64,000 nucleotides of DNA from an uncultured Micrococcaceae bacterium (GTDB taxonomy: Bacteria; Actinomycetota; Actinomycetes; Actinomycetales; Micrococcaceae): assembly GCA_947502645.1 (NCBI GenBank), contig CANNAD010000002.1:705930-769929 (forward strand), in the 5' to 3' direction. A program made the position numbers and the translations under genes. Below the pieces are notes generated by a model. That model was not told where the DNA came from. It saw nothing but the letters and a program-made list of their open reading frames with translations, and ran no database searches. Below, piece by piece: positions 8,559 to 18,342 of this stretch. Position 1 is the stretch's first letter. Every line of letters starts with the position of its first letter.

Positions 8559-9536
8559 TTACCCCCGGTGCTCTCCCACTCTAGCACCTTCCTTATCAAC
8601 TTTCAGACGCAGAACGCGCCATGAGACAGCGGATTTTGTGGCCGCAGAAGACTTTGCTGTTATTGCCGCCACTGCCGCATTGATGGCATTTTCGGCTTGC
8701 TCTGCCTCTGCGTCGTCACGAACGAAGGCAGCCACGGTTGGGCCGGCGCCGGAGATGACTGCAGCGAAGCCGTCCGAGCGGAGTCTGTAGAGCAGCCCCA
8801 GGCTCTCTGGCATGGCTGGTTCACGGTAGTCCTGGTGCAACGAATCTTCGGTTGCGGGCATCAGCAGGTCTGGGGTTGTGGCGAGTGCGTGAACGAGCAG
8901 TGCAGCCCGGCCCGCATTGTCCGCGGCTGCGGCATGAGGTACGACGTCGGGCAGCAGTCCGCGGGCTGAGGCTGTGGAGAGTCTGTCCGAGGGAATGGCG
9001 ACAACAGCGGAAATTGTCGAATGAATGGGCGCTTTCGTCGTCGCAAATGAAGCGCCGTCCCGCCAGGAAACGGTGAGCCCTCCGAATATCGCGGGCGCAA
9101 CGTTATCAGGGTGCCCCTCAACACCGGCACAGAATTTCAGGAGAGCCTCGCCGTCCAGCCTGGCTTCTTCGGGCAGCAACGCATTGGCGGCCACCGCCGC
9201 CGACACAACCGCCGCAGCCGAAGAGCCGAGGCCCCTGCCATGAGGGATCCGGTTTTCGGCCGTGAGTTGCAGCACCGGTGTTTCGTACCCGGCGGCGTCG
9301 AGGAATTGGGCCATGACCTGAACGCACAGGTGGGAGGCATCCCGCGGCAATTCGTTCTCACCCTCACCATGTACAACAACACTTGTGAGGCCGTCGCCTG
9401 AGGTGCGGACACGAAGGACATCGTGGAGACTCAGGGCCATTCCCAGCGAGTCGTATCCCGGTCCGAGATTGGCGCTCGTCGCCGGAACGGTCACCGAAAT
9501 ATCCTGACCGGGCTCAATTCTGGATAGCGCTGCCAC
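8559..9536 (-). CDS. thrB: Homoserine kinase
   Basis: Phosphorylates L-homoserine with ATP, the penultimate step of threonine synthesis in the cytoplasm. The 325-residue GHMP-family protein shows VTVPATSANLGPGYDSLG near the N-terminus, the ATP-binding HGRGLGSSAAA loop, and VISGAGPTVAAF near the C-terminus. Start is GTG 9536, directly abutting the thrC stop, so translation is probably coupled. It is the last gene of the hom-thrC-thrB set. Confidence 0.95.
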   Translation of the reverse strand: MAALSRIEPGQDISVTVPATSANLGPGYDSLGMALSLHDVLRVRTSGDGLTSVVVHGEGENELPRDASHLCVQVMAQFLDAAGYETPVLQLTAENRIPHGRGLGSSAAAVVSAAVAANALLPEEARLDGEALLKFCAGVEGHPDNVAPAIFGGLTVSWRDGASFATTKAPIHSTISAVVAIPSDRLSTASARGLLPDVVPHAAAADNAGRAALLVHALATTPDLLMPATEDSLHQDYREPAMPESLGLLYRLRSDGFAAVISGAGPTVAAFVRDDAEAEQAENAINAAVAAITAKSSAATKSAVSWRVLRLKVDKEGARVGEHRG

Positions 9537-10643
9537 CTAGACGTCCGTCAGACCAAGGGCACCGGCAACGCTCACGACGTCGAACTCCACCTTGGTGGGC
9601 TCGACATCGGAACCGTCGGCAGCCCGGAGCGCCCACTGCGGGTCTTTCAGACCATGACCTGTGACAGTGATGACGATGGTCTTCTCTGCAGGGACGTTTC
9701 CTGCGGCATGATGCTTCAACAACCCGGCGACTCCGGCAGCAGAGGCTGGTTCCACGAAGACACCCTCCCTGGAAGACAACCACCGGTGTGCCTCCAGAAT
9801 CTCCTCGTCAGTCACGGAGTCTATGAGGCCGCCTGATTCATCCCGGGCCGTCTCAGCCTGGTGCCACGAAGCCGGATTGCCGATACGGATGGCGGTGGCG
9901 ATGGTGTCTGGCTCAGTGATCGGATGCCCGGCAACGATCGGTGCGGAACCTGCAGCCTGAAAACCCCACATGACAGGGGTCTTCGTTGACACTGCTGGCA
10001 GCTCCCCCGCCGTGGTCGACTCATAGGGCGCGGCGTACTCACGGTACCCCTTCCAATAGGCGGTGATGTTGCCTGCGTTGCCCACGGGAAGCAGATGGTA
10101 GTCGGGTGCATCCCCGAGGAAGTCCACGACCTCGAATGCAGCGGTTTTCTGGCCCTCGATCCGTGCGGGGTTGACCGAGTTGACGAGGAAGACGGGATAG
10201 TTCTCGCTCAGTTTTCGGGCTACTTCAAGACAGTTGTCGAAGTTTCCCTTGACCTGCAGCAGTTCCGCGCCATGAGCGATCGCCTGGGAGAGTTTACCCA
10301 TCGCTATATTTCCATCCGGGACCAGAACAGCGCACTTGATGCCAGCCTGGGTAGCGTACGCCGCAGCCGAAGCAGATGTGTTCCCTGTGGAGGCACACAC
10401 CACCGCTTCAGCCCCTGCTTCCACAGCAGCGGTGATAGCCATAGTCATTCCGCGGTCCTTGAAAGATCCGGTCGGGTTCATCCCCTCGACCTTCAGGTAC
10501 ACCCTCGAACCTGTCAGCTCCGATAACGCGGGAGCGAACACCAGCGGCGTACCACCTTCTCCGAGCGAAACGATGCGGGTGTCCGGTCCAACCGGCAGCC
10601 TGTCCCGATACTCCTCGATAACACCGAGCCACTGATGTGCCAT
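9537..10643 (-). CDS. thrC: Threonine synthase
   Basis: Converts O-phosphohomoserine to threonine using pyridoxal phosphate. The 368-residue protein is a fold-type II PLP enzyme with the cofactor lysine in [10 protein letters not shown] (K62), a glycine-rich phosphate loop further on (PVGNAGN), and typical short actinobacterial length. ATG 10643 has GAGGGGGAG before it and starts on the base after the hom stop. The order hom-thrC-thrB is the common actinobacterial threonine operon. Confidence 0.95.
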   Translation of the reverse strand: MAHQWLGVIEEYRDRLPVGPDTRIVSLGEGGTPLVFAPALSELTGSRVYLKVEGMNPTGSFKDRGMTMAITAAVEAGAEAVVCASTGNTSASAAAYATQAGIKCAVLVPDGNIAMGKLSQAIAHGAELLQVKGNFDNCLEVARKLSENYPVFLVNSVNPARIEGQKTAAFEVVDFLGDAPDYHLLPVGNAGNITAYWKGYREYAAPYESTTAGELPAVSTKTPVMWGFQAAGSAPIVAGHPITEPDTIATAIRIGNPASWHQAETARDESGGLIDSVTDEEILEAHRWLSSREGVFVEPASAAGVAGLLKHHAAGNVPAEKTIVITVTGHGLKDPQWALRAADGSDVEPTKVEFDVVSVAGALGLTDV

Positions 10644-11939
10644 CTACTCCCCCTCAACTCTCAGAACAGATATTATGGACTTCACGACGTCCACTCCGGC
10701 CAGATCTTTCACTGTTGCGGCGAGATCGGATTCCCGCGCCCGATGCGTGACGAAACGCAGCTCGGCCACACCCTGTTCAGCGTCGCGGATATTCTGGCGC
10801 ATTGATTCGATGGAGATTCCACGCCCGGCAAAGAGGTCTGCAATGGTAGCCAGAACTCCTGACTCATCGAGCACTTCGACCCCGATCGCATATCTCGTCA
10901 TGACGGATTCGACAGGCAACGACCGGATCTGCGCGGTTGCGATTTCTGTTCGCCCCGGACCGCCGAGGACCATGCGTCGGGCAGCGCTGACCACATCTCC
11001 AAGGACGGCAGAGGCAGTGGGCACCCCGCCGGCACCCTGACCATAGAACATCAGCTCTCCAGCGCCTTCGGCCTCAACGAACACGGCGTTGTACGCACCG
11101 TGGACGGCGGCCAGCGGGTGACTGCGGCGCAACAGGGCCGGATGAACGCGAACACTCACTCCGGCGTCGTCGTCCTCACCGGTCATCTGCTCGGCAATGG
11201 CCAGCAGTTTGATGACATATCCGGCTTCTTTGGCCGCGTCGATATCCTGCGCCGTGATGCTCCGGATACCCTCACAGAACACGTCATTCAGGGGGAAACG
11301 CGTGTGAAACGACAGGGTGGCAAGGATGGCGGCCTTTGATGCTGCATCGTGGCCGTCGACGTCGGCCGTCGGGTCCGCTTCAGCGTATCCAAGCTGCTGG
11401 GCGTCGGCGAGCGCATCGTCGAACGTCGCGCCCGTGCTGTCCATCTGGTCCAGAATGTAGTTCGTTGTTCCGTTGACGATGCCGAGGACCCGGGTGATCT
11501 TGTCTCCGGAGAGGCTGTCGCGGATTGGTCTGACGATGGGAATGGCTCCGGCAACTGCTGCTTCGTAGGAGAGTCGAACACCGGCGGCATCCGCCTTTTC
11601 GTAGAGTTCAGGCCCGTCCTGCGCCAGGAGCGCCTTGTTCCCGGTTACGACGCTCGCACCGTTGTCGATGGCATCGATGATGAGGGTTCTTGCGGGTTCG
11701 ATTCCGCCCATGAGCTCGATCACGATGTCGGCGTCTTTGACCAGCGCGGCCGCATCGGTGGTGAACAGGTCCGCCGGCAGTTCGACATCCCTGGCCGCAT
11801 TGATGTCCCGTACGGCGATTCCGGTCAGTTGCAGGCGGGCACCGCTGCGTAGCGCGAGTGAATCGCTTTCTTCGAGCAGAATGCGGGCCACCTGTGACCC
11901 GACGCTGCCGCACCCCAACAAAGCTATCCTCAGTACCAC
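10644..11939 (-). CDS. hom: Homoserine dehydrogenase
   Basis: Reduces aspartate semialdehyde to homoserine with NAD(P)H, the branch point toward threonine and methionine. It has an N-terminal Rossmann motif IALLGCGSVGSQVA, catalytic-domain phrases VTGNKALLA and GIVNGTTNYIL, and a C-terminal ACT domain (YAIGVEVLDESGVLATIADLF) expected to give threonine feedback control. I place the start at GTG 11939 (431 aa) because AGAAGGG precedes it and the nucleotide-binding strand begins at once. A longer in-frame reading to 12032 would add about 30 unconserved residues and overlap lysA. Confidence 0.94.
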   Translation of the reverse strand: MVLRIALLGCGSVGSQVARILLEESDSLALRSGARLQLTGIAVRDINAARDVELPADLFTTDAAALVKDADIVIELMGGIEPARTLIIDAIDNGASVVTGNKALLAQDGPELYEKADAAGVRLSYEAAVAGAIPIVRPIRDSLSGDKITRVLGIVNGTTNYILDQMDSTGATFDDALADAQQLGYAEADPTADVDGHDAASKAAILATLSFHTRFPLNDVFCEGIRSITAQDIDAAKEAGYVIKLLAIAEQMTGEDDDAGVSVRVHPALLRRSHPLAAVHGAYNAVFVEAEGAGELMFYGQGAGGVPTASAVLGDVVSAARRMVLGGPGRTEIATAQIRSLPVESVMTRYAIGVEVLDESGVLATIADLFAGRGISIESMRQNIRDAEQGVAELRFVTHRARESDLAATVKDLAGVDVVKSIISVLRVEGE

Positions 11940-11982
11940 TATTTGCGACCCTTCTTTTTGCTGCCGTTCACGGATTCCAGGA

Positions 11983-13425
11983 TCATCCCTGTGCTCCCAC
12001 ATCGCGTGCCAGCAGGTCTTCTTCAGTTTCACCCCGGATGATCAGCCGGGCAGATGTGTCTTTCACGGCAACGACTGGTGGCCGGCCGATGTAGTTGTAG
12101 TTGCTGGAGAGCGCCCAGCAGTAGGCGCCGGTCCCGGGCACCGCCATGAGGTCTCCGGTGCTGGTGTCCGCTGGCAGGTAAACGTCCCGAACGACGACGT
12201 CCCCGCTTTCGCAGTGCTTTCCCACCACCCGGCTGAGTTCCGGCTCGGATTCGGAGGCCCGGCTGGCCAGAACAGCTGAGTAGTCGGCGTCGTAGAGCAC
12301 GGGTCTGGCGTTGTCACTCATTCCACCGTTGACAGATACATAGCGGCGCGGCGCTGTGGCGGATTCTCCAGTGGATCCGGCTATATCCACCTGAACGGTT
12401 TTGAGCGTGCCCACCTCATACACGGTGAACGTTGTTGGACCCGCGATAGCGCGCCCGGGTTCGATGGAGATGCGGGGAACTGAAAGAGAGAGTCTCCGGC
12501 AGGTTGATCCGACGACGGCGGCCATCGCGTTGGCGATTTCGGCTGGCGGTCTCGGCTCGTCCTGTTCGGTGTAGGCGATCCCGTATCCGCCGCCGAGATC
12601 GAGTTCAGCGAGCTCGACGCCGTGAGCGTCCTTGACGGAGGCCAGGAACTCCAATAGCCGGGTTGCCGCGATTTCAAAACCGTCCGGTTCAAAGATCTGC
12701 GATCCGATGTGGCAGTGAAGGCCCAGAAGGTTGATGTTCTGGCTTTCCAGGGCCAGGGCGACGGCGGCTTCTGCGGGTGAACGTGCATCGTCCCCGCCTG
12801 CGGTCAGCGACAAACCGAACTTTTGGTCTTCATGCGCTGTGGCAATGAATTCGTGGGTGTGGGCGTGAACACCGGGTGTCAGCCGCAGCATGACGTTGGC
12901 GGACTCCCCGCGCTGGCCGGCGATGTCCTGGATGCGTTGCAGTTCGTGAAGGCTGTCCACGATGATCCGGCCCAGACCGAGATCGAGCGCACGGTTGATC
13001 TCGGCATCAGACTTGTTGTTGCCATGGAGTCCCAGTTGCGCTCCGGTGAGGCCCGCCCGGACTGCGACGGCCAGCTCTCCGCCGGAGCAGGTATCCAGTC
13101 GGAGCCCCTCTTCCACGATCCACCGGGCTACTTCAGTGCACAGGAACGCCTTCGCGGCGTAGTAGACGTCAGCGCCGCCGCACAAGGGCTCGAAGGCGTC
13201 ATTGAACGCGTCTCGGAAAGCGCGGGCCCTGAGGCGAAAGTCAGCCTCCGAAACAACGAACACTGGCGTGCCGAACTGTGCCGCAATGTCCCGCACTCCG
13301 ACGCCGTCGACTCTCAGTTGGCCGTCGTCGCCCCTGCGGACGTCGTGCGCCCATTCCTGGCCCCGCAGCGCATTGGCGTCGTGGGGGTAGTGAAGCCAGT
13401 CGGGGGCCAGCGGGGAGGCACTCAT
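11983..13425 (-). CDS. lysA: Diaminopimelate decarboxylase
   Basis: Decarboxylates meso-diaminopimelate to lysine, the last step of lysine synthesis. The 480-residue fold-type III PLP enzyme has the cofactor lysine in YYAAKAF (K92), LDTCSGGELAVA, GLHCHIGSQI and LDLGGGYGIAY. The C-terminal GTGAYCWALSSNYN element contributes to the substrate site. ATG overlaps the argS stop by one base (TAATG), indicating coupling. The argS-lysA-hom order is classic for coryneform and related actinobacteria. Confidence 0.96.
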   Translation of the reverse strand: MSASPLAPDWLHYPHDANALRGQEWAHDVRRGDDGQLRVDGVGVRDIAAQFGTPVFVVSEADFRLRARAFRDAFNDAFEPLCGGADVYYAAKAFLCTEVARWIVEEGLRLDTCSGGELAVAVRAGLTGAQLGLHGNNKSDAEINRALDLGLGRIIVDSLHELQRIQDIAGQRGESANVMLRLTPGVHAHTHEFIATAHEDQKFGLSLTAGGDDARSPAEAAVALALESQNINLLGLHCHIGSQIFEPDGFEIAATRLLEFLASVKDAHGVELAELDLGGGYGIAYTEQDEPRPPAEIANAMAAVVGSTCRRLSLSVPRISIEPGRAIAGPTTFTVYEVGTLKTVQVDIAGSTGESATAPRRYVSVNGGMSDNARPVLYDADYSAVLASRASESEPELSRVVGKHCESGDVVVRDVYLPADTSTGDLMAVPGTGAYCWALSSNYNYIGRPPVVAVKDTSARLIIRGETEEDLLARDVGAQG

Positions 13426-15074
13426 TACATGCGCTCCGGTGCCGATACTCCAAGCAGTGCCAGCCCGTTCGCCAGCACCTGGGTTGTGGCGTTGTTCAGC
13501 CAGAGACGTGTGTGGTTGACCGCTGCAGCCTGCTCCTCGCCGATGGGGGTGATGCGGCAGGACGAGTACCAGCGGTGGTATGCGCCAGCCATAACTTCCA
13601 GATGCCTGGCCACACGGTGAGGTTCACGGAACTGAGCGGACTGCGCCACAACCGAGGGGTACGTTCCGAGGTGTGCGAGCAGCTCCGTTTCGGTCTCGTC
13701 TGACAGGGTTCCGCCGTCGAACTCTGCACCATCCACGCCGGCAGCTGCCGCATTGCGTGCTGCGGCGCAGGACCGGGCGTGCGCGTACTGAACGTAGAAC
13801 ACAGGGTTGTCGTTGGACTTTTTGACCAGCAGATCCAGATCGATGTCGATGTTGGAGTCCGCTGAGTACCGTGCCAGGGCGTAGCGGGCGGCGTCGACGC
13901 CCACGGCGTCGACCAGGTCCTCGAGGGTGACAACCGTTCCGGCCCGTTTGGACATTCGAACCGGCTTGCCCTCACGCACCAGGTTCACCATCTGGCCGAT
14001 CAGGACTTCCACCGAATCCGCACTGTGTCCAAGGGCAGCCGCGGCGGCCTTCAAGCGGGCGACGTACCCGTGATGATCTGCGCCGAGCAGGTAGATATTG
14101 AGCGTGAATCCGCGGTCCAGCTTGTTCTGGATGTACGCGATGTCCCCGGCGATGTAGGCCGGGTTGCCGTCCGACTTGATGACGACGCGGTCCTTGTCGT
14201 CGCCGAATTCGGTCGAGCGCAGCCACCACGCACCATCGGCGGAATAGAGGCTGCCGGAGGTCTTGAGCTGCTCGAGGAGCTGTCCCACCGCACCGTCTTT
14301 ATGCAGGGAGTCCTCATGAAAATAGACATCGAAGTCCACGCCGAAAGCGTGAAGGGATTCCTTGATATCAAGAAACATGAGATCAACACCAACAGCTCGG
14401 AAAGTCTCCTGAGCCTCTTCAACGGACCCCTCAAGCGCGTCCGGGGCAATGCTCAGTACGCGGTCGGCGATGTCCGTAATGTACTGCCCTGCATAACCGT
14501 CCTCCGGAGCGGGCTCGCCCTTGGCACTGGCCAGCAGCGACCGGGCGAACCTGTCGATCTGTGACCCATGGTCATTGAAGTAGTACTCCCGGGTTACCTC
14601 TGCTCCGGCCGCTTCAAAGATCCGGGCCAGCGCATCACCCACGGCAGCCCATCTGGTACCGCCGAGGTGGATGGGCCCAGTGGGGTTCGCGGAAACGAAC
14701 TCGAGGTTGACCCGCTGATCAGACATCACCTGCGACCTGCCGTAAGCAGGACCTGATTCGACAATATTTCTCGCGAGCTCGCCCGCTGCCGACGCATCCA
14801 GGACAATGTTCAAAAAGCCCGGGCCTGCGATCTCCACCGAGGCTACGCCGTCTACTTCTTCCAGCCGCGTCTTCAGCAACGCTGCGAAGTCCCGTGGGTT
14901 CATTCCGGCGCGCTTGGCAACCTGAAGGGCGACGTTGCTCGCCCAATCACCGTGGTCCCTGTTCTTGGGACGCTCCACGCGCACCTCAGCAGGGAGGTCA
15001 ACGCTGATTTCTCCGGCGGAAACGGCGTCGCGGAGGCAGGACAGAATGGCGGAGCTGAGTTCTTCTGGAGTCAC
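13425..15074 (-). CDS. argS: Arginyl-tRNA synthetase
   Basis: Class I aminoacyl-tRNA synthetase that charges tRNA-Arg. The 549 residues include the N-terminal Arg-tRNA recognition domain and the HIGH-type motif [15 protein letters not shown] (136-139). They also include RMSKRAG in the KMSKS position and a C-terminal anticodon-binding DALR domain ending in [10 protein letters not shown]. Start is GTG 15074. It heads the argS-lysA-hom-thrC-thrB block, and a tRNA-Arg gene lies divergently 175 bases away. Confidence 0.96.
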   Translation of the reverse strand: MTPEELSSAILSCLRDAVSAGEISVDLPAEVRVERPKNRDHGDWASNVALQVAKRAGMNPRDFAALLKTRLEEVDGVASVEIAGPGFLNIVLDASAAGELARNIVESGPAYGRSQVMSDQRVNLEFVSANPTGPIHLGGTRWAAVGDALARIFEAAGAEVTREYYFNDHGSQIDRFARSLLASAKGEPAPEDGYAGQYITDIADRVLSIAPDALEGSVEEAQETFRAVGVDLMFLDIKESLHAFGVDFDVYFHEDSLHKDGAVGQLLEQLKTSGSLYSADGAWWLRSTEFGDDKDRVVIKSDGNPAYIAGDIAYIQNKLDRGFTLNIYLLGADHHGYVARLKAAAAALGHSADSVEVLIGQMVNLVREGKPVRMSKRAGTVVTLEDLVDAVGVDAARYALARYSADSNIDIDLDLLVKKSNDNPVFYVQYAHARSCAAARNAAAAGVDGAEFDGGTLSDETETELLAHLGTYPSVVAQSAQFREPHRVARHLEVMAGAYHRWYSSCRITPIGEEQAAAVNHTRLWLNNATTQVLANGLALLGVSAPERM

Positions 15075-15197
15075 CGGTCCAGCATACCGGGGAGGGACCT
15101 GGAGACCGGTGTGTGTTGCTACATCATGACGCTGGACATCACTGGCGGTTCGTTTCGACCCATATGACCTGCTAAACTTTTTGAGTCCCCGAACGGG

Positions 15198-15206
15198 TTG
15201 TCCACA
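15198..15206 (+). promoter_or_regulatory. Isolated DnaA-box match TTGTCCACA
   Basis: A perfect match to the actinobacterial DnaA-box form TTGTCCACA, about 44 bases upstream of the tRNA-Arg gene. It is a single site with no cluster or AT-rich unwinding region, so it is not an origin. It may be fortuitous or may bind DnaA as a regulator or titration site. Confidence 0.35.
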
Positions 15207-15249
15207 CTGAACATCAGTATTTTTGAGTGTGCCAGCCGTCGTACGGAAT

Positions 15250-15325
15250 GCCTTCGTAGCTCAGGGGATAGAGCGTCTGCCTCCGGAGCAGAAGGTCGTA
15301 GGTTCGAATCCTATCGAGGGCACCA
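15250..15325 (+). tRNA. tRNA-Arg (anticodon CCG)
   Basis: A 76-nt cloverleaf. The acceptor stem GCCTTCG pairs with CGAGGGC (one G-U), the D arm is GCTCAGGGGATAGAGC, and the anticodon stem is TCTGC/GCAGA with loop CTCCGGA. The anticodon CCG is at 15283-15285, and the T arm carries GGTTCGAATCC. The 3' CCA is encoded (15323-15325). It reads CGG arginine codons and sits next to argS, transcribed in the opposite direction. Confidence 0.97.
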
Positions 15326-15355
15326 AATGTTCTACGTTCGCTAGTAGTTCACGTC

Positions 15356-16000
15356 TCAGTCGATTTCGGTCAGGTGATCTGCACCTGGCCCAGCCAGCAG
15401 CCCCGGTGCGATCTTGCGACCTGACACGGCCAGGAGCAGATCGATGGGTTTGCCCCTCACTTCCAATCCATCACCCCAGCCGACCCCGGTATCAGTAGCG
15501 ATGAGGCGGCACCCCTCCGCGCGCTCACGGCTACCTCCGAATGAAGCAGGAGTGCGGAGTTGATAGGCGAGCGATTCATACACCGCGGCGCTTGAATAGT
15601 CATCCGGGATTCCCAGTGGTCGGCGAATGTCTTCTCCATGGACAATCGCCTCGACGAGACGAGTTGCCCGGTGCGCGGGAGGGGTCCTTCTCAGATCAAG
15701 AACCTGGCGAAAGTCAGCCAAGGTTTGCTGGGGGTCCTCGCGCTTCCAGCGACGAACGCCATCCTCATTGGCGCGGTCGAAGTCGCCCTTTGCGCGCACC
15801 ATGCCCCCGATGAATGCGAGCTTCCCGGTCTTGGCCGTGTGGACCAGGTGCGCGAGAACATCGTGCACCGTCCAGTCGCCGCACAGCGAGGGCAATTCCC
15901 AGCGTGGGCCGTGGAGTGAGGCGAGATCGTCCAGCAGCCGCTGCCTCTCGTCGTGGACGAGTGCCCAGATCTCGGACGTGGAAAGCTTCTTCGCAGTCAT
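15356..16000 (-). CDS. Maleylpyruvate isomerase-family (DinB-fold) protein
   Basis: A 214-residue protein of the TIGR03083-type actinobacterial family with a DinB-like four-helix bundle. The N-terminal CGDWTVHDVLAHLVHTAKTGK and the later VEAIVHGEDIRRPLG place histidines where this fold binds a divalent metal. The C-terminal half is a small sterol-carrier-like domain (DGLEVRGKPIDLLLAVSGR). Mycothiol-dependent maleylpyruvate isomerase is the characterised relative. Most family members have unknown substrates, so I do not assign a reaction. AAGGGGGA precedes ATG 16000. A 12-bp perfect palindrome lies 28 bases upstream. Confidence 0.8.
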   Translation of the reverse strand: MTAKKLSTSEIWALVHDERQRLLDDLASLHGPRWELPSLCGDWTVHDVLAHLVHTAKTGKLAFIGGMVRAKGDFDRANEDGVRRWKREDPQQTLADFRQVLDLRRTPPAHRATRLVEAIVHGEDIRRPLGIPDDYSSAAVYESLAYQLRTPASFGGSRERAEGCRLIATDTGVGWGDGLEVRGKPIDLLLAVSGRKIAPGLLAGPGADHLTEID

Positions 16001-16028
16001 GACGTATCCCCCTTGACTTCACTAATGA

Positions 16029-16040
16029 TAGTGCGCACTA
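16029..16040. promoter_or_regulatory. Perfect 12-bp palindrome, candidate operator
   Basis: TAGTGCGCACTA is a perfect palindrome 28 bases upstream of the preceding gene's start codon. It overlaps TATCAT (minus strand, 16025-16030), a possible -10 element. Position and symmetry suit a repressor site, but no candidate regulator gene is adjacent. Confidence 0.45.
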
Positions 16041-16146
16041 CTTCCTGACAGGTAGGGCGCCGAAGTGAACGTATCGTTCCGCCTATGCTGTTCATCACAT
16101 CCGTTAGGATGTTGCTTGGATCGATGACCTGGCGGAGAGGCAAGCA

Positions 16147-16890
16147 GTGGGCAGCAGCACTTCCCGAAGTCTTCTGCTGAACCCCTCAATCTGGGTCGCC
16201 ACAGTATTACTGCTGCTCATCATCGTCGGTGCCGGCTTCCTTGGACCGCTAAGCGCCGAACCCCGTCTGGATCTTGTCCTCCCCGAACGCTCCCTCCCGG
16301 AGGCCGTGATCCCGCCGGCTCCCTCGCCGGAAGCCGTTCCGGAACAGGAACCGGTCCGCGATCCAGGACCAGGACTTGCCCACGCCACGATCGGTGCGCT
16401 CATCGTCCTGGCGACGGTGGCTGCCTACATTATGGTGAACATCCTCAAACGCCTGCGCAGCCCCGATCAGGAGCCGGGCGACGCAGCGGACAGCGCCGTC
16501 GACCTCGCCTTCATCCCCGGCGAATCCATCACCACCATCCGCACCCACCTGACCCGGGCCACCGAAATACTCGCTGGTCCTGCGAACTCAGCCGACGCCG
16601 TCATCGAGTGTTGGCTGCAGCTGGAAGCCGCAACAAGCCATGCCGGCAGGGCTCGGAAACCCCACGAAACACCTTCCGAGTACGCCGCCGCAGTACTGCA
16701 CCGATTCGAAGCCACGCCCGCGGATGTCTCCACGCTGATGACCGAGTACGAACGAATCAGGTTTGCGCCCGGCGATCACCGGCCGGAAATATCTCCTGAC
16801 AGGCTCGCGGAAGTCCAGACCGCGCTGAACAGGGTAACGACGGCGGTCCACACGTTCATGGACAGGCAGGACTTCCATGCGAATGCGTAA
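16147..16890 (+). CDS. DUF4129-like membrane protein
   Basis: A 247-residue protein with two membrane segments, residues about 13-35 (VATVLLLLIIVGAGFL) and about 80-100 (ATIGALIVLATVAAYIMVNIL). These enclose a proline-rich extracytoplasmic loop and precede a cytoplasmic helical tail. The tail phrase VIECWLQLEAATSHAG followed by PHETPSEYAAAVL is typical of DUF4129, often found at the C-terminus of transglutaminase-like membrane proteins or as a separate gene beside MoxR and DUF58 genes. GTG start with GAGAGG upstream. First gene of a tightly overlapping operon of five. Molecular role unknown. Confidence 0.75.
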   Translation: MGSSTSRSLLLNPSIWVATVLLLLIIVGAGFLGPLSAEPRLDLVLPERSLPEAVIPPAPSPEAVPEQEPVRDPGPGLAHATIGALIVLATVAAYIMVNILKRLRSPDQEPGDAADSAVDLAFIPGESITTIRTHLTRATEILAGPANSADAVIECWLQLEAATSHAGRARKPHETPSEYAAAVLHRFEATPADVSTLMTEYERIRFAPGDHRPEISPDRLAEVQTALNRVTTAVHTFMDRQDFHANA

Positions 16891-17362
16891 CTGGTTCAGC
16901 TGCGTCCTGCTCGCCGCCTTGGCATTCGCCGCCTGCTATTACCTTGGCGTGGACCTTCGTCACACGATCGCGATCACGCTCGCTGCATTCGCAGCCGGAG
17001 GTGCGTATGTGCTGCTGGAATCCCTGTCCGGGGAACCATCGATGCCCGAGCCGGAGAAAGTCCGCACGCCCCGTGGGCTGGATGACGTGCAGGCTCTGGC
17101 GTTTTCGCTCTCCGTCAACGGTGGTCGCTCCGGAAACCGTGCACGCATGCTGCTCGCAGACGTCGGAAACCGAGCCCTCGAACAGGACGGTGAAGACCAC
17201 TCCGCCAACCAGGTGGGGAGCTCACTGGCTGCCGCGCTGAACCGCACAATCACGGACCAGGATCTCCCCCGCGGGACCATACCGGCAGCCGTAAAAGAAC
17301 TCGAACACTACCTTTCCCGAAGCCACCATCTACCGCCAGCCAGAACCCCGGAGGCACCATGA
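16877..17362 (+). CDS. Small membrane protein of the MoxR operon
   Basis: A 161-residue protein, overlapping the previous gene by 14 bases and the MoxR gene by 4. It has two adjacent N-terminal hydrophobic segments (residues about 5-20 and 27-45: WFSCVLLAALAFAACYYLG, HTIAITLAAFAAGGAYVLL), then a soluble, mostly helical tail of about 110 residues. I do not recognise the family. Proteins of this size and layout are usual between DUF4129 and MoxR genes in actinobacteria, so a structural or scaffold part of the same membrane system is a reasonable inference. Confidence 0.7.
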   Translation: MRMRNWFSCVLLAALAFAACYYLGVDLRHTIAITLAAFAAGGAYVLLESLSGEPSMPEPEKVRTPRGLDDVQALAFSLSVNGGRSGNRARMLLADVGNRALEQDGEDHSANQVGSSLAAALNRTITDQDLPRGTIPAAVKELEHYLSRSHHLPPARTPEAP

Positions 17363-18342
17363 CCGAGCAGAGAACTCCACCCACCGACGTCGTTGCACAG
17401 CAATGCGGCGCGGTTCTGGCCGAACTCGCACACGTCGTCGTCGACATGCGCCAGCCGCTCAAGCTGGCGCTCGCGGCAGTCCTGGCTGGAGGTCATGTGC
17501 TCTTTGAGGACATGCCGGGCCTCGGCAAAACTCTCGCAGCCAAGTCGATGGCGCAGACACTGGGCCTGGATTTCGACCGGCTTCAGTGCACGCCTGATCT
17601 CCTGCCCTCAGACATCACCGGATCGTCGATTTTTGATCCATCCACCAGAACGTTCGAGTTCCGTCCGGGACCTGTCTTCACCGGCCTTTTCCTCGCCGAC
17701 GAAATCAACCGGACGTCCCCCAAAACGCAATCAGCGCTCCTGGAAGCGATGGCCGAACGGCAGGTGTCCGTCGAGGGGCGTACCGTTGCACTTGAAGCAC
17801 CGTTCCACGTGTTCGCCACGGCCAACCCCATCGAGTTTGAAGGCACCTATCCCCTGCCGGAAGCACAGCTGGACAGGTTCCTCGTCAGGCTGTCCATCGG
17901 CTACCCGGACAGGGAAGCCGAAACGCAGATCATTTCCCGCAGGCTTGCACGCGGTGAAGAAGCCAGCCATGTCCGCCGCATCATCGAACCTGGACAGCTA
18001 CTGGCGATGCAGCAATCCGTCGAACGGACCGGCGTCAACCGAGACATCATCGACTACGCCGTTCGCCTGACAGCCGCCACCAGGGAACATGCAAGTCTGG
18101 ATGCGGGCGCCTCACCACGTGGATCGCAGGCTCTCGTTCTGATGGCACGAGCCCTCGCCGTCATCGAGGGACGGGACTACGTCCTTCCCGAAGATATCAA
18201 GGCAGTGGCAGTCCCCGTCCTGGCACACCGGCTGACGCTCAGCCCCACATCCTGGGCGCGAGGAGTACGGCCCGAAAACGTGGTCAAGGACATCCTGTCC
18301 TCGGTCCAGACACCAACAACTGCTGCGGCCGATGCCGTCTAG
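17359..18342 (+). CDS. MoxR-family AAA+ ATPase
   Basis: A 327-residue AAA+ ATPase of the MoxR branch, thought to act as a chaperone that remodels or activates partner proteins. The Walker A is PGLGKTLAAKS (about 53-63), Walker B FLADEINRTSPKTQSALLEAM, and the sensor strand is FATANPIEFEGTYPLPEAQLDRF, which is highly diagnostic. The C-terminal lid contains SPRGSQALVLMARALA and RPENVVKDIL. It sits between a small membrane protein and a DUF58 protein, the standard MoxR-DUF58 gene pair. No von Willebrand A gene is present in this operon. Confidence 0.92.
   Translation: MTEQRTPPTDVVAQQCGAVLAELAHVVVDMRQPLKLALAAVLAGGHVLFEDMPGLGKTLAAKSMAQTLGLDFDRLQCTPDLLPSDITGSSIFDPSTRTFEFRPGPVFTGLFLADEINRTSPKTQSALLEAMAERQVSVEGRTVALEAPFHVFATANPIEFEGTYPLPEAQLDRFLVRLSIGYPDREAETQIISRRLARGEEASHVRRIIEPGQLLAMQQSVERTGVNRDIIDYAVRLTAATREHASLDAGASPRGSQALVLMARALAVIEGRDYVLPEDIKAVAVPVLAHRLTLSPTSWARGVRPENVVKDILSSVQTPTTAAADAV

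Noticed and set aside
11940..12032. N-terminal extension of hom into lysA
   Set aside because: The added residues are not conserved-looking, overlap lysA by 50 bases, and GTG 11939 has a good AGAAGGG site.
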